DNA of 64,000 nt from Alloalcanivorax dieselolei B5 (GTDB taxonomy: Bacteria > Pseudomonadota > Gammaproteobacteria > Pseudomonadales > Alcanivoracaceae), in NCBI RefSeq assembly GCF_000300005.1, contig NC_018691.1, forward strand, positions 1,922,001-1,986,000, read 5' to 3'. Below are positions 44,575-53,747 of this stretch, one piece after another. The notes under the pieces were generated by a model. That model did not search any database. It was not told the origin of the DNA and worked only from the letters and a program-made list of their open reading frames with translations. How positions within the stretch are numbered: the stretch's first letter is position 1; the number at the start of each line of letters is the position of its first letter. The translations under genes and the position numbers were made by a program.

Positions 44575-45189
44575 TTAATGCGAGTTCGGATCACGGATCA
44601 GGCCGACGAACACACCTTCGATGATCAGTTGATCCGCGGGCACCTGGATCGGTTCGTAGTCTTCGTTGGCCGGTAACAAAGTGGCGTCGGATTTGTTCAG
44701 CCGCAGTGTCTTCACCGTCACCTCCTCGCCGATACGGGCGACCACGATTTCACCGGAACGGGCCGTTTCGCTCTTGCGCACGGCGATCAGGTCGCCGTCG
44801 AAGATGCCGGCGTCGATCATGCTGTCCCCCTGCACCTTGAGCAGGTAGGTGGGCCGTTGACGAAACAGTCCGCGTGGCACCGGTACCGTGCGCTGCACGT
44901 TTTCCACCGCCTCGATCGGGGTGCCGGCGGCCACCTTGCCCACCACTGGCAATTCGTCCTCGTCGCCGAGAGCGGACTCCAAAAGCTGAATGCCGCGGGA
45001 GCGGTCGCTGTGCAGGCGGATATAGCCCTTGCGCTCCAGCGCCCGCAGGTGATCGGAGGCGGCGTTCTTGGACTGGAACCCCATGCGTTCGGCGATTTCC
45101 GCCCGGGTGGGGGCCATGCCGGTGTCCGCCTGTGAGTCACGGATGCAATCCAGCACCTGCTGCTGGCGGAGGGTCAGTTTGCTGCTCAT
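44575..45189 (-). CDS. lexA: LexA, SOS response repressor
   Basis: 204 residues. N-terminal winged helix (LTLRQQQVLDCIRDSQADTG, RAEIAERMGFQSKNAASDHLRALERKGY) and a C-terminal S24 domain. Self-cleavage bond Ala88-Gly89 (VAAGTPI), catalytic Ser123 (QGDSMID) and Lys160 (VTVKTL). AGGAG precedes the ATG. An SOS box lies about 115 bp upstream, so it is autoregulated. The sulA gene that follows lexA in Pseudomonas is not present. Confidence 0.97.
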   Translation of the reverse strand: MSSKLTLRQQQVLDCIRDSQADTGMAPTRAEIAERMGFQSKNAASDHLRALERKGYIRLHSDRSRGIQLLESALGDEDELPVVGKVAAGTPIEAVENVQRTVPVPRGLFRQRPTYLLKVQGDSMIDAGIFDGDLIAVRKSETARSGEIVVARIGEEVTVKTLRLNKSDATLLPANEDYEPIQVPADQLIIEGVFVGLIRDPNSH

Positions 45190-45302
45190 GTCGGTCTCCT
45201 GTGGTGGCCGGGCGCGGCGGTATCCGGCTCGGATTGAGACGGTGCGGCGCCGCGGACGCCTGTTCCGTTCCGTCGCGAAACCCTGCGGCGACGGGAATGG
45301 AA

Positions 45303-45322
45303 TACTGATAATACGAACAGTA
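45303..45322 (-). promoter_or_regulatory. LexA box (SOS box)
   Basis: TACTGTTCGTATTATCAGTA on the minus strand is a 20-bp imperfect palindrome matching the gammaproteobacterial SOS box (CTGT-N8-ACAG with one deviation, TCAG). It is within an AT-rich promoter-like stretch upstream of lexA. Confidence 0.85.
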
Positions 45323-45492
45323 TAATATGTCCAGTGTTTTTGTCATCCCCGATGTTGTTGCAAGGCGCTCTCCGCTCGCCTTGCACGGCCATCCAAGCTA
45401 GGCTATGCGCTCGGCGCTTCCCGGGGGGGAGGCGTCATCGTGCCGCTGTATTCGCTGCTAAAGCCGCTTCCCGCGGAGGGGCTACGGAGCCA

Positions 45493-45563
45493 CTGTGGGA
45501 GCTTGCCCTGCAAGCGAATAGCGCTGCATTCCAAGAATTCGCTTGCAGGGCAAGCTCCTACAG
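45493..45563. repeat. REP-like inverted pair
   Basis: Units 45493-45519 (CTGTGGGAGC start) and 45537-45563 (CTACAG end), inverted, spacer 17 bp. The preceding 38 bp (CGCTGCTAAAGCCGCTTCCC...) also resembles the flank of the pair at 680-750, so the repeated unit is longer than the hairpins. Confidence 0.88.
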
Positions 45564-45607
45564 CAGCCATTTCAGCGAATGGTGGGGCTGCGGCGATTGG
45601 GGGAGAA

Positions 45608-46270
45608 ATGAAGCAGGCCGAGTGGCAACGTTCTCAGCAGGCGCGGGTGGAGTCGTTACTTTCCGGCGTGCCGTTTTTCAATGAAGTGTCCCGTGACGAT
45701 GCCGACCAGCGAGCCTTGCTGCTGGCCGGGACCCGGATTCTTGAAGCCGCGCCGGGCGAGGTGGTGATTCAGGCTGGAGCCGAGGCCCGCGGGCTCTATT
45801 TTTTGCTGCGTGGAGAGCTGTGGGTGCTTGGTGAGGGCACACCGCCGCCAGTGGTGTACCGGGTGTCTCCGGGGGAGGTGTTTGGCGCTTTGTCCCTGCT
45901 GCTGGCGACGCCGCGCAGCGCCACCTTGAAGGTGGCGGAAAAAGTGGCGGAGGGAGACCGGGCGAAACCGGCGGTGCTGGCGCGCTTGTCGTTCGCCGAT
46001 TTCGATGAGCCGCGGGTGGCTCTGTTCAGTCTTGGAACGCGCCTGGCGCTGTTTCACATGCTGGTGCATCAGATTCGCTGGGCGGTGGAGGTGCAGCGTC
46101 TGGCGGCGCCGGACGCGGAATTGGAAGCGGCCCTGCGCAAGATCCCGGTTTATCACGGCGAGAAGGAAACCGCACAGGAACTGGCGGCGCTGCGTGAACA
46201 GGCGCGGGCGCTGGCGGCGCTGTTATGCCGCTGGAACGACCACCCTCGTGCCGGGCCGGCGATGACGTAA
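45608..46270 (+). CDS. Cyclic-nucleotide-binding-like domain protein
   Basis: 220 residues. A cNMP fold (about 20-135): ILEAAPGEVVIQAGAEARGLYFLLRGEL and FGALSLLLATPRSATL, where Ala replaces the ribose-binding Glu of functional cassettes, so ligand binding is doubtful. The C-terminal half is helical with no DNA-binding domain. Start ATG 45608 has GGGGGAG close upstream. The frame is open back to 45440, but that part is a translated REP element. Function unknown. Confidence 0.72.
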   Translation: MKQAEWQRSQQARVESLLSGVPFFNEVSRDDADQRALLLAGTRILEAAPGEVVIQAGAEARGLYFLLRGELWVLGEGTPPPVVYRVSPGEVFGALSLLLATPRSATLKVAEKVAEGDRAKPAVLARLSFADFDEPRVALFSLGTRLALFHMLVHQIRWAVEVQRLAAPDAELEAALRKIPVYHGEKETAQELAALREQARALAALLCRWNDHPRAGPAMT

Positions 46271-46341
46271 CGGATCGACCCGGCCGGGCTGGTGGCCGGG
46301 CTGCCGCATGATTCGCGGACGGGTGAGGCGGGCCGGTGCCG

Positions 46342-46800
46342 TCAGTCCGATTTCTTGTCCTTGCGCTGGACTTTCACCGCCAGCACGTCGCAATGGGCGC
46401 CGGGTACCAGGCCTCGGGCAGTGGAGCCCAGCAGCAGAGCCAGGCCGCTGCGGGTGTGGCTGCCCACCACGATCAGATCCACGCCCAGGGCATCGGCCTT
46501 GTCGACGATGGTCTTTTCGATGGAACCCAGCTCCACGTGGATGCGATCCTCGCCGATCTGGTACTGGCGGGCGTATTCCAGTGCGGTTTCGCGGGCCTGC
46601 TTGACCAGACCGCTTTGCAGGTCGGTGACGTCCATGGGCACATCCGCCCCATAGGCCAGGGCCAGCGGCTCGATCACATGAATCAGATGCAGCTCGCCGG
46701 TGGCGTTACCTTCCAGCACCCCGGCGGCACGGCACAGGATGTCGGCGGACTCGTCACTGCAATCGATGGCGACAAGAATTCTTTGATACGGAGCAGTCAC
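46342..46800 (-). CDS. Universal stress protein (UspA family)
   Basis: 152 residues from a GTG at 46800 with GGGAG upstream. YQRILVAIDCSDES at the start, LHLIHVIEPLAL, then DLIVVGSHTRSGLALLLGSTARGLVPGAHCDVLAVKV: the Gly-2x-Gly-9x-Gly(Ser/Thr)-type ATP-binding region is recognisable. Cytoplasmic stress protein. A longer frame to 46953 adds an unlikely basic tail. Confidence 0.9.
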   Translation of the reverse strand: MTAPYQRILVAIDCSDESADILCRAAGVLEGNATGELHLIHVIEPLALAYGADVPMDVTDLQSGLVKQARETALEYARQYQIGEDRIHVELGSIEKTIVDKADALGVDLIVVGSHTRSGLALLLGSTARGLVPGAHCDVLAVKVQRKDKKSD

Positions 46801-47004
46801 GGCGATCTCCCTCGAACGCTTTTCACCGAGTATAGCCCGCTCCCGGGAAGCGGTCGATTGATGCTGATCAAGGCCCGCCCGGCGGGCGATCCGGCCCGGG
46901 CGGGAAGGCCATGGGCAGGGCCCCCGGGAGGCACCGAAAAGGGATTGTGCCACCCCGAAGCTTGACCGGACGTTAGCGCCGCTGTCTAAATAGGCGCCCC
47001 TGAG

Positions 47005-47054
47005 GGCCCCCGAAACGGGGCCTGGACATCGTATCCGGCCGGGGAAGGCCGGAT
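47005..47054 (+). promoter_or_regulatory. Two hairpins in the topA leader
   Basis: GGCCCC/GGGGCC with loop CGAAAC (47005-47022) and ATCCGGCC/GGCCGGAT with a 6-base loop (47033-47054) lie 42-91 bp before the topA ATG. The first could end an upstream transcript. Both would be in the topA mRNA leader if transcription starts upstream. Confidence 0.45.
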
Positions 47055-47095
47055 CGACCGACTTCTCGGTAATTCAGTAGTGGGTGACGAACGTA

Positions 47096-49822
47096 ATGGG
47101 TAAGTCCCTGGTAATTGTGGAGTCGCCGGCCAAGGCGAAAACCATTAACCGCTATTTGGGCGATGACTTCATCGTCAAGTCCAGTGTGGGCCACGTGCGC
47201 GATCTGCCGGTCAGCGGCGGTGGCAAAAAGTCCACGCCCCAGGAACGGGCCAAGGAGGCGGCCTATACCCGTTCGCTGCCAAAGGAAGAGCGCGAGGCCT
47301 ATAAAAAGAAGAAAGCGCAGTCTCAGCTGATCAACCGCATGGGGGTGGACCCGGAGCACGGTTGGAAGGCGCACTACGAGATCCTGCCCGGCAAGGAAAA
47401 GGTCATCGATGAACTCAAGCGCCTGGCCGTCAACGCCGAGCGCATCTATCTGGCCACTGACTTGGACCGCGAAGGGGAGGCCATTGCCTGGCACCTGCGT
47501 GAGGTGATCGGCGGCGACGATGAGCGCTTCGACCGGGTGGTGTTCAACGAGATCACCAAGAAAGCGATCCAGGCCGCCTTCCAGGAGCCGGGCAAGCTGG
47601 ACATGAGCCGGGTGGAAGCCCAGCAGGCGCGCCGTTTCCTCGATCGGGTGGTGGGGTTCATGATCTCGCCGCTGCTGTGGGAAAAGATCGCCCGCGGCCT
47701 GTCCGCCGGCCGGGTGCAGTCGGTGGCGGTGGAACTGGTGGTGGAGCGCGAGCGGGAAATCCGTGCGTTCACCCCGGAGGAATTCTGGGAACTGCACGCC
47801 GACACCCACGACAGCAAGCAGAAAGCGGACGAACTGCGTCTGCAGGTGGCCCGCCACCAGGGCGAAAACTTCCGCCCGAACAACGGCGAGGATGCGGAGC
47901 GCCACCGCGAGGCCCTGCGCCGCGCCGGCCAGTTGACCATTTCCCAGCGCGAGGAGCGGCCGACCCGATCGAAACCCTCGGCGCCGTTTATTACCTCCAC
48001 GCTGCAGCAGGCGGCGAGTACCCGTCTGGGCTTCGGGGTGAAGAAAACCATGATGATGGCCCAGCGTCTCTACGAGGCCGGCCATATCACCTACATGCGT
48101 ACCGATTCCACCAACCTGAGCGCGGACGCGGTGACGGCGTGCCGGGCCTGGATCGACGACAAGCTGGGCGAGAAATATCTGCCGGCGAAACCGCTGTCCT
48201 ATTCCAGCAAGGAAGGCGCGCAGGAAGCCCACGAAGCGATCCGGCCTTCCGACGTTAATCGCACCTCCGAGTCGCTCAAGGACATGGAGCGCGATGCCCA
48301 GCGCCTCTACGAATTGATCCGCCGTCAGTTCATCGCCTGCCAGATGCCGCCGGCGGAATACCTGAGCACCACGCTGACCGCCGAGGCGGACGGCTACGAA
48401 CTCAAGGCCAAGGGCCGCATCATGAAGTTCGACGGCTGGACCCGGATCCTGCCGCCGGCGGCGCGCAAGGGGCAGGAAGACACGGTACTGCCGGACCTCA
48501 AGCAGGGCGACGTGCTGGTCATCGATCAGGTGGATGCGACCCAGCATTTCACCAAGCCGCCGGCCCGTTACACCGAGGCCAGCCTGGTCAAGGAACTGGA
48601 AAAACGCGGCATCGGCCGGCCGTCCACCTACGCCTCGATCATTTCCACGATCCAGGATCGCGGTTATGTGCGGCAGGAAAGCCGCCGCTTTTACGCGGAG
48701 AAAATGGGCGACATCGTCACCGATCGCCTGGTGGAAAATTTCCCCAACCTGATGGATTACAACTTCACCGCGCGGATGGAGGAAACCCTCGACGAGATCG
48801 CCGAGGGCAAACGTCACTGGCGCGATGTGCTCAACGATTTTTACCAGGATTTCCAGGCCAAGCTGGACGCCGCCCAAGGCGAGGGCAGTGGCAAGCAGGC
48901 CAAGGGCGGCATGCGCGCCAATCTGCCCACGGACACCGACATCGCCTGTCCCACCTGTGGCCGTCCGATGCAGATCCGGACCGGTTCCACCGGGGTCTTC
49001 CTGGGTTGCTCCGGTTACAGCCTGCCGCCCAAGGAGCGCTGCACCGCCACGCTCAATCTGCTTCCCGGCGAGGAGGCGGTGCGGGCCGACGATGACGAGG
49101 CGGAAACCCAGGAACTGCGCCGCAAGAAGCGTTGCCCCAAATGCGGCACGGCGATGGAATCCTTCCTCATCGACGAGAAGCGCAAGTTGCACGTCTGCGG
49201 TAACAACCCGGATTGCGACGGCTACGTGGTGGAGCAGGGCGAGTTCCGTATCAAGGGCTACGACGGTCCGACCCTGGAGTGTGAAAAGTGCGGCAGTGAG
49301 ATGCAGCTGCGCACCGGCCGGTTCGGCAAGTTCTTCAAATGCACCAATGATGACTGTGGCAACACCCGCAAGCTGCTGAAGAACGGCGAACCGGCGCCGC
49401 CCCGCGCCGATCCGATCCCCATGCCGCATCTCAAGTGCGAGAAAGTGGACGATCACTACCTGCTGCGCGACGGTGCTTCCGGCCTGTTCCTGGCCGCCAG
49501 CAAGTTCCCCAAGAACCGGGAAACGCGGGCGCCGCTGGTGGAGGAGATCCAGTCCGTGGCGGAGCAACTGGACCCCAAACACCGTTATCTCGCGCAAGCG
49601 CCCGGCGAGGACGCCGAGGGCCGCAAGGCGATACTGCGCTACAGCCGCAAGGCCAAGGAGCAGTATGTGATGACCGAGGAAGAGGGCAAGCCCACCGGCT
49701 GGTATGCCTTCTATCGGGACGGCAAGTGGGAAGTGGAAGAGAAGAAAGCCGCACCGAAGAAAAAGGCGGCGGCGAAGAAGAAAACCGCCGCCAGGAAGAA
49801 GGCCGCCGCTCGCCGGTCCTGA
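47096..49822 (+). CDS. topA: DNA topoisomerase I (type IA)
   Basis: Relaxes negative supercoils. 908 residues. Toprim domain ([36 protein letters not shown]), catalytic Tyr333 in [12 protein letters not shown], then C-terminal zinc ribbons with four-Cys sets (CPTCGRPMQ...[13 protein letters not shown]...[16 protein letters not shown]...CTNDDC) and a Lys/Ala tail (about 25 residues) that binds DNA. ATG 47096 matches the family start, with an in-frame GTG at 47084. The next gene, DUF6586, follows topA in Pseudomonas too. Confidence 0.97.
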   Translation: MGKSLVIVESPAKAKTINRYLGDDFIVKSSVGHVRDLPVSGGGKKSTPQERAKEAAYTRSLPKEEREAYKKKKAQSQLINRMGVDPEHGWKAHYEILPGKEKVIDELKRLAVNAERIYLATDLDREGEAIAWHLREVIGGDDERFDRVVFNEITKKAIQAAFQEPGKLDMSRVEAQQARRFLDRVVGFMISPLLWEKIARGLSAGRVQSVAVELVVEREREIRAFTPEEFWELHADTHDSKQKADELRLQVARHQGENFRPNNGEDAERHREALRRAGQLTISQREERPTRSKPSAPFITSTLQQAASTRLGFGVKKTMMMAQRLYEAGHITYMRTDSTNLSADAVTACRAWIDDKLGEKYLPAKPLSYSSKEGAQEAHEAIRPSDVNRTSESLKDMERDAQRLYELIRRQFIACQMPPAEYLSTTLTAEADGYELKAKGRIMKFDGWTRILPPAARKGQEDTVLPDLKQGDVLVIDQVDATQHFTKPPARYTEASLVKELEKRGIGRPSTYASIISTIQDRGYVRQESRRFYAEKMGDIVTDRLVENFPNLMDYNFTARMEETLDEIAEGKRHWRDVLNDFYQDFQAKLDAAQGEGSGKQAKGGMRANLPTDTDIACPTCGRPMQIRTGSTGVFLGCSGYSLPPKERCTATLNLLPGEEAVRADDDEAETQELRRKKRCPKCGTAMESFLIDEKRKLHVCGNNPDCDGYVVEQGEFRIKGYDGPTLECEKCGSEMQLRTGRFGKFFKCTNDDCGNTRKLLKNGEPAPPRADPIPMPHLKCEKVDDHYLLRDGASGLFLAASKFPKNRETRAPLVEEIQSVAEQLDPKHRYLAQAPGEDAEGRKAILRYSRKAKEQYVMTEEEGKPTGWYAFYRDGKWEVEEKKAAPKKKAAAKKKTAARKKAAARRS

Positions 49823-49845
49823 ACCGCGAATAGCCGGAGATAACC

Positions 49846-50373
49846 ATGTCCCGAATGGTGCGGGAAAACGAAATCAGCGGCCTGCGTGAGCGGCTGTTCT
49901 TCGCCCGCGACTTGCTCAAGACACTGCGGGCCGAGGCCGGCAGTCCGATGGGGCACCGTCTGGCGCTGCGCGGCGCGGTGGTGTTTCATCTCTACTCGGT
50001 GCTGGTGGGCATGGCGCGGCAGTCCGCCAAGTCCTACCAGGTGCCCGGTTACGATGACCTGATCAGTCTCGCCGCCCTGGAGCGGGCCTTCGCCGATACC
50101 GGTGTCCGCGCCCCGGAAATGCAACTGCTGATCCAGGCGCGGCAGGATCGCTCCGATCCGGTATGCTGGCTGGATCTGGAGCTGCGCGCGGCGGTGGGCG
50201 CCGCCGGTCTGGCGCGCCGGGCCACGCCTCCCGGTGATACCAACGCCCTGGCTCTGCGCGCCGAGGATCCTTATGCGCCCTTGGCCGATGGTGACCTGGA
50301 GCGTTTGCAAAAGGCGGCCGACCGGGTGGAGGAATTGCTCGGTTTGTTCGGTACTTATATGGACGAATGGTAA
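49846..50373 (+). CDS. DUF6586 family protein
   Basis: 175-residue soluble, helical protein. ENEISGLRERLFFARDLL at the start and RGAVVFHLYSVLVGMARQ resemble the small protein encoded directly after topA in pseudomonads (DUF6586). Function unknown. GGAG precedes the ATG, and 12 bp separate it from the CNNM/CBS gene, so they may share a transcript with topA. Confidence 0.75.
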   Translation: MSRMVRENEISGLRERLFFARDLLKTLRAEAGSPMGHRLALRGAVVFHLYSVLVGMARQSAKSYQVPGYDDLISLAALERAFADTGVRAPEMQLLIQARQDRSDPVCWLDLELRAAVGAAGLARRATPPGDTNALALRAEDPYAPLADGDLERLQKAADRVEELLGLFGTYMDEW

Positions 50374-50385
50374 GCGGGGAGCGCC

Positions 50386-51411
50386 ATGCTGTTACTGATC
50401 ATCTTCGCCGCCGTCGCTTTGGGGTTCTCGTTCCTCTGCTCGATTCTGGAAGCCGCTCTGTTGTCCATTACGCCCAGCTATATCGCCGGTCTCAAGGACG
50501 ACAACCCCAAGCTGTTTGAACGCCTGCGGCACCTCAAGGACGATATCGACGACCCACTGGCGGCCATTCTCACGCTCAATACCATCGCCCATACCGCCGG
50601 CGCCACCGGGGTCGGCGCCCAGGTGGCGGTGCTGTTCGGGGAAACCTGGCTGGGGGTGGCCTCGGCGGTCATGACCCTGGCCATCCTGATCGTCTCCGAG
50701 ATTATTCCGAAGACCATCGGCGCCAAATTCTGGCGTGCCCTGGCGCCGCTGCTGCCGCCGGTGCTCAATGTCATGATCTGGGTGCTCAAGCCGTTCGTGT
50801 GGTTATCGAAAATGATCACCCGGCGGATCGGCGACGGCGAGCCGGATACCGACATCAGGGCGGAGTTGAAGGCGATGGCGTCCATCGGCCACGAACAGCA
50901 GGCGCTGGATGAGGGTGAGCGCCGGGTCATCGCCAATATTCTCAGTCTCCATGAAATCAGGGTCGACAAGGTGATGACCCCGCGCACGGTGGTGGAATCG
51001 CTGCGCCCGGAACAGACCGTGGCCGAGGTGCGCCATCACCTGGTGTCCACGCCTTTTTCCCGTTATCCGGTGCTCAATGACAAGGACGAAGCGGTTGGCT
51101 ATGTGCACAAAAGCGACCTGCTGGAAGTGGCGGACGAGCGCACCGTGGGCGAGCTGGCCCGTGCCATGGCCTTGTTCCGCACCGACACCAATATCGAGGC
51201 GGTGTTTGGTGAGATGCTGCGTGACCGGCAACACCTGGGCCTGGTCTACGACGATCTGGGAACCTGGGTGGGTCTGGTCACCATGGAAGACATCATTGAA
51301 ACCATCCTCGGCCAGGAGATCATGGACGAAACCGACAATGTGGCCAATTTGCGCCACTATGCCCGCCAGCGCTGGAGCCGCAAACTCAAACGCAAGGGCG
51401 CCCCGGAATAG
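50386..51411 (+). CDS. CNNM (DUF21)/CBS-domain membrane protein
   Basis: 341 residues. DUF21 transmembrane domain (helices at about 3-22, 60-85, 92-112, 120-140; EAALLSITPSYIAGL and IIPKTIGAKFW motifs), then two CBS domains (VDKVMTPRTVVESLRPEQTV..., then GLVYDDLGTWVGLVTMEDIIETILGQEI). Related to CorC/HlyC and to CNNM magnesium transporters, so it probably helps move Mg2+ or Co2+. The C-terminal CorC_HlyC domain of longer members is missing. GGGGAG precedes the ATG. Confidence 0.86.
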   Translation: MLLLIIFAAVALGFSFLCSILEAALLSITPSYIAGLKDDNPKLFERLRHLKDDIDDPLAAILTLNTIAHTAGATGVGAQVAVLFGETWLGVASAVMTLAILIVSEIIPKTIGAKFWRALAPLLPPVLNVMIWVLKPFVWLSKMITRRIGDGEPDTDIRAELKAMASIGHEQQALDEGERRVIANILSLHEIRVDKVMTPRTVVESLRPEQTVAEVRHHLVSTPFSRYPVLNDKDEAVGYVHKSDLLEVADERTVGELARAMALFRTDTNIEAVFGEMLRDRQHLGLVYDDLGTWVGLVTMEDIIETILGQEIMDETDNVANLRHYARQRWSRKLKRKGAPE

Positions 51412-51438
51412 CGGTCCCTGCTTGACGCTGATCGCCGC

Positions 51439-51461
51439 CAAACGTATGTTTCAAACGTTTG
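51439..51461. promoter_or_regulatory. PsrA operators upstream of psrA
   Basis: CAAAC-GTAT-GTTTC (51439-51452) exactly fits the PsrA motif (G/C)AAAC-N4-GTTT(G/C). An overlapping CAAACGTTTG palindrome follows at 51452-51461. They lie 22-44 bp before the psrA ATG, as expected for autorepression. Confidence 0.85.
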
Positions 51462-51482
51462 CTTCGATCCTGGCAGGTTCCC

Positions 51483-52109
51483 ATGTCCCAATCCGATACC
51501 GTTCGCCGCATCCTCGACACGGCGGAAGTGTTGTTTGCCCAGAAGGGGTTCGCGGAAACCAGCCTGCGCGCCATTACCGGCAAGGCCGGTGTCAATCTGG
51601 CGGCGGTGAACTACCATTTCGGCTCCAAGGAAGCACTGATTCAGGCGGTGTTCGAGCGCTATTTGACGCCGTTCTGCCAGGCGCTGTCGGTCAAATTGCG
51701 GGAGCTGGAACTGGACGACGATCCGCTCAGTCTGGAGCGGCTGTTGACCGTGGCGTCGCGGCTGGCGCTGGGTTCCGGCACCGAGGAGCCGCGCCGCGCC
51801 ATGATCTTCTTCCGCCTCGCCGGCCAGGCCTATAGCCAGCCCCAGGATCATCTGCGCGCCTATCTGCGCAAGCATTACGGCGATGTCTTCAACCAGTTCA
51901 CCACCTTGCTGCGCCGCACCGCGCCGGATGTGCCGCCGGTGGAGCTGTTCTGGCGCGTGCACTTCAGTCTGGGAGCGGTGATCTTCACGCTCTCCGGCAT
52001 GGAGTCCTTGCAGACGATCAGCAAGAAGGATTTCAACCGCTCGGTGTCCGCCAGCGACATCGCCCAGCACCTGCTGCCCTTCGTGGTGGGCGGGATAAAA
52101 GGCAACTGA
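51483..52109 (+). CDS. psrA: PsrA, TetR-family fatty-acid-responsive regulator
   Basis: 208 residues. RILDTAEVLFAQKGFAETSLRAITGKAGVNLAAVNYHFGSKEALIQAVF is almost the DNA-binding half of P. aeruginosa PsrA, and FWRVHFSLGAVIFTLSGM matches its ligand half. PsrA represses beta-oxidation genes and itself, and is released by long-chain fatty acids. It also activates rpoS in Pseudomonas. Located between the lexA/topA block and nagZ as in Pseudomonas. Own operators overlap the promoter. Confidence 0.92.
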   Translation: MSQSDTVRRILDTAEVLFAQKGFAETSLRAITGKAGVNLAAVNYHFGSKEALIQAVFERYLTPFCQALSVKLRELELDDDPLSLERLLTVASRLALGSGTEEPRRAMIFFRLAGQAYSQPQDHLRAYLRKHYGDVFNQFTTLLRRTAPDVPPVELFWRVHFSLGAVIFTLSGMESLQTISKKDFNRSVSASDIAQHLLPFVVGGIKGN

Positions 52110-52113
52110 AAAG

Positions 52114-52235
52114 ACAGTTGATAGTTGACAGTTGATAGTTGACAGTTAAAACCGAAAAGACAACCCCGTGGACCTGTGTCCTGGATCGTTTTTTTGATTT
52201 TCGCTGTCAACTGTCCACTATCAACTGTCAACTTC
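52114..52235. repeat. Inverted pair of five-heptad arrays (family A)
   Basis: Left array 52114-52148: ACAGTTG, ATAGTTG, ACAGTTG, ATAGTTG, ACAGTTA. Right array 52201-52235: TCGCTGT, CAACTGT, CCACTAT, CAACTGT, CAACTTC. Spacer 52 bp with a T tract next to the right array. It starts five bases after the psrA stop and ends 14 bases before the YkuD gene, leaving no room for a normal ribosome site. Confidence 0.9.
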
Positions 52236-52249
52236 CCCTTGTTGGTCCT

Positions 52250-52720
52250 ATGCACATCACTATTTCCCTTGCCGATCAGACCCTGACCCTCGATGGCGCC
52301 GGCCAGCGTCGTTATCCGGTTTCCACCGCGGCGGTCGGCGCCGATGAGCGCAGCGGCAGTAACGGCACGCCCCGTGGGGAACATCTGGTCCGTGCCCGTA
52401 TCGGCGAGGGGCTTCCCGTGGGCGCGGTGTTTCGCGGGCGCCGCTTCAGCGGCGAGATCCTGACGCCGGAACAGGCCGCGGCGGAGCCTGAACGGGACTG
52501 GATACTCAGCCGGATCCTCTGGCTCGGTGGGCTGGAAGCGGGTAAAAACCAGGGCGGTGACGTGGATAGTTTCCGGCGCTTTATTTATATTCACGGCACG
52601 CCGGACCACGAGCCCATGGGGCAACCCGCCTCCCACGGTTGTATCCGCATGCGTAACGCCGACGTCATCGATTTGTTCGACCGCGTGCCATTGGGGTGCG
52701 CGGTCTCCATCACCGAGTAA
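52250..52720 (+). CDS. YkuD-domain L,D-transpeptidase/carboxypeptidase without signal peptide
   Basis: 156 residues. The YkuD active-site run FIYIHGTPDHEPMGQPASHGCIRMRNADV has the catalytic Cys in SHGCIRM. The protein begins MHITISLADQTLTL with no signal peptide or membrane segment, unlike periplasmic L,D-transpeptidases, and only 4 bp separate it from nagZ, whose product works in the cytoplasm. This fits a cytoplasmic L,D-carboxypeptidase for peptidoglycan recycling, such as ElsL of Acinetobacter baumannii, better than a cross-linking enzyme. The start is preceded by repeat sequence and a poor ribosome site. Confidence 0.82.
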   Translation: MHITISLADQTLTLDGAGQRRYPVSTAAVGADERSGSNGTPRGEHLVRARIGEGLPVGAVFRGRRFSGEILTPEQAAAEPERDWILSRILWLGGLEAGKNQGGDVDSFRRFIYIHGTPDHEPMGQPASHGCIRMRNADVIDLFDRVPLGCAVSITE

Positions 52721-52724
52721 TCAC

Positions 52725-53747
52725 ATGAATCAGGCCAATAACACCCAGCCTCTGCTGATGCTGGATCTGGAAGGCGTCGCGCTCACCAGTGAGGAGCGCG
52801 ATTTACTCGTTCATCCCGCCGTCGGCGGGGTGATTTTGTTCAGCCGTAATTATCAGGACCCGCTGCAAGTGCGCGATCTGGTGGCGTCCATGCGGGCGCT
52901 GCGGCCGGAATTGCTGATCGCCGTGGACCAGGAAGGCGGGCGAGTGCAGCGCCTGCGCGAGGGTTTTACCCGGCTGCCGCCGATGGCCAGTCTCGGCCGT
53001 TTGTACCTGAAGAATGCCGAGGAGGGGCGCCAGGCGGCGGAACTGTTGGGCGAATTGATGGCCGACGAAGTGCGCGCCGTGGATATCGACATCAGCTTCG
53101 CCCCGGTACTGGACCTGGACTATCAGCGCAATTCAATGATCGGCGATCGTTGTTTCAGCGATGATGTGGACACCCTGATCACCCTGGCGGATGCCTTCCT
53201 GGACGGTATGCAGAGGTCGGGCATGTGCGCCACCGGCAAGCATTTTCCCGGTCACGGTCATGTGCAGGCGGACTCCCACCTGGAACTGCCGGAAGATCCG
53301 CGTGGTCTGTCAGAGATGGACGCCGATCTGGCTCCGTTCCGGGCCTTGGCCTCACGCCTGGACGGCATCATGCCGGGCCATGTGCGCTATCCGGCCATGG
53401 ATGCCCAGCCCGCCGGATTTTCCCACTATTGGTTGCAGAAGGTGCTGCGCGAGGAGCTGGGTTTCCGTGGCGTGATCTTCTCTGATGACCTGACCATGGC
53501 CGGCGCCGCCGCCGCCGGGGATTACGCACAGCGGGCGGAGGTGGCACTGAACGCCGGTTGCGACATGGTGCTGGTGTGCAACGATCGCGCCGGTGCCCTC
53601 ACGGTGCTGTCCTGGCTGGAGCAGCAATCGCTGCCGAAAGTAGTACCGGCCAGCGCCCTGCGGGCGCGCCCACGCCGGCCCATGAGCCCGGTCCGCCGCC
53701 AGCGGGCCTGTGACCTTGCCGAACAATTGTCAGGAGAAAGCGCATGA
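52725..53747 (+). CDS. nagZ: Beta-N-acetylhexosaminidase NagZ
   Basis: Cytoplasmic GH3 enzyme (340 residues) that cuts GlcNAc from anhydro-muropeptides in peptidoglycan recycling. DQEGGRVQRLREGFTRLP, KHFPGHGHVQADSHLELP (with the His-Asp dyad loop) and FSDDLTMAGA are the family signature. ATG 52725. The end overlaps the MscS gene by 4 bp (ATGA). Position after psrA is conserved in Pseudomonas. Confidence 0.96.
   Translation: MNQANNTQPLLMLDLEGVALTSEERDLLVHPAVGGVILFSRNYQDPLQVRDLVASMRALRPELLIAVDQEGGRVQRLREGFTRLPPMASLGRLYLKNAEEGRQAAELLGELMADEVRAVDIDISFAPVLDLDYQRNSMIGDRCFSDDVDTLITLADAFLDGMQRSGMCATGKHFPGHGHVQADSHLELPEDPRGLSEMDADLAPFRALASRLDGIMPGHVRYPAMDAQPAGFSHYWLQKVLREELGFRGVIFSDDLTMAGAAAAGDYAQRAEVALNAGCDMVLVCNDRAGALTVLSWLEQQSLPKVVPASALRARPRRPMSPVRRQRACDLAEQLSGESA

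Noticed and set aside
45440-45607. N-terminal extension of the cNMP-domain protein
   Set aside because: The added codons translate the REP element. The ribosome site and domain start support 45608.
46973-49597. 874-codon open frame on the minus strand opposite topA
   Set aside because: topA is complete and unmistakable on the plus strand. The antisense frame is open only because of codon bias and has no family motifs.
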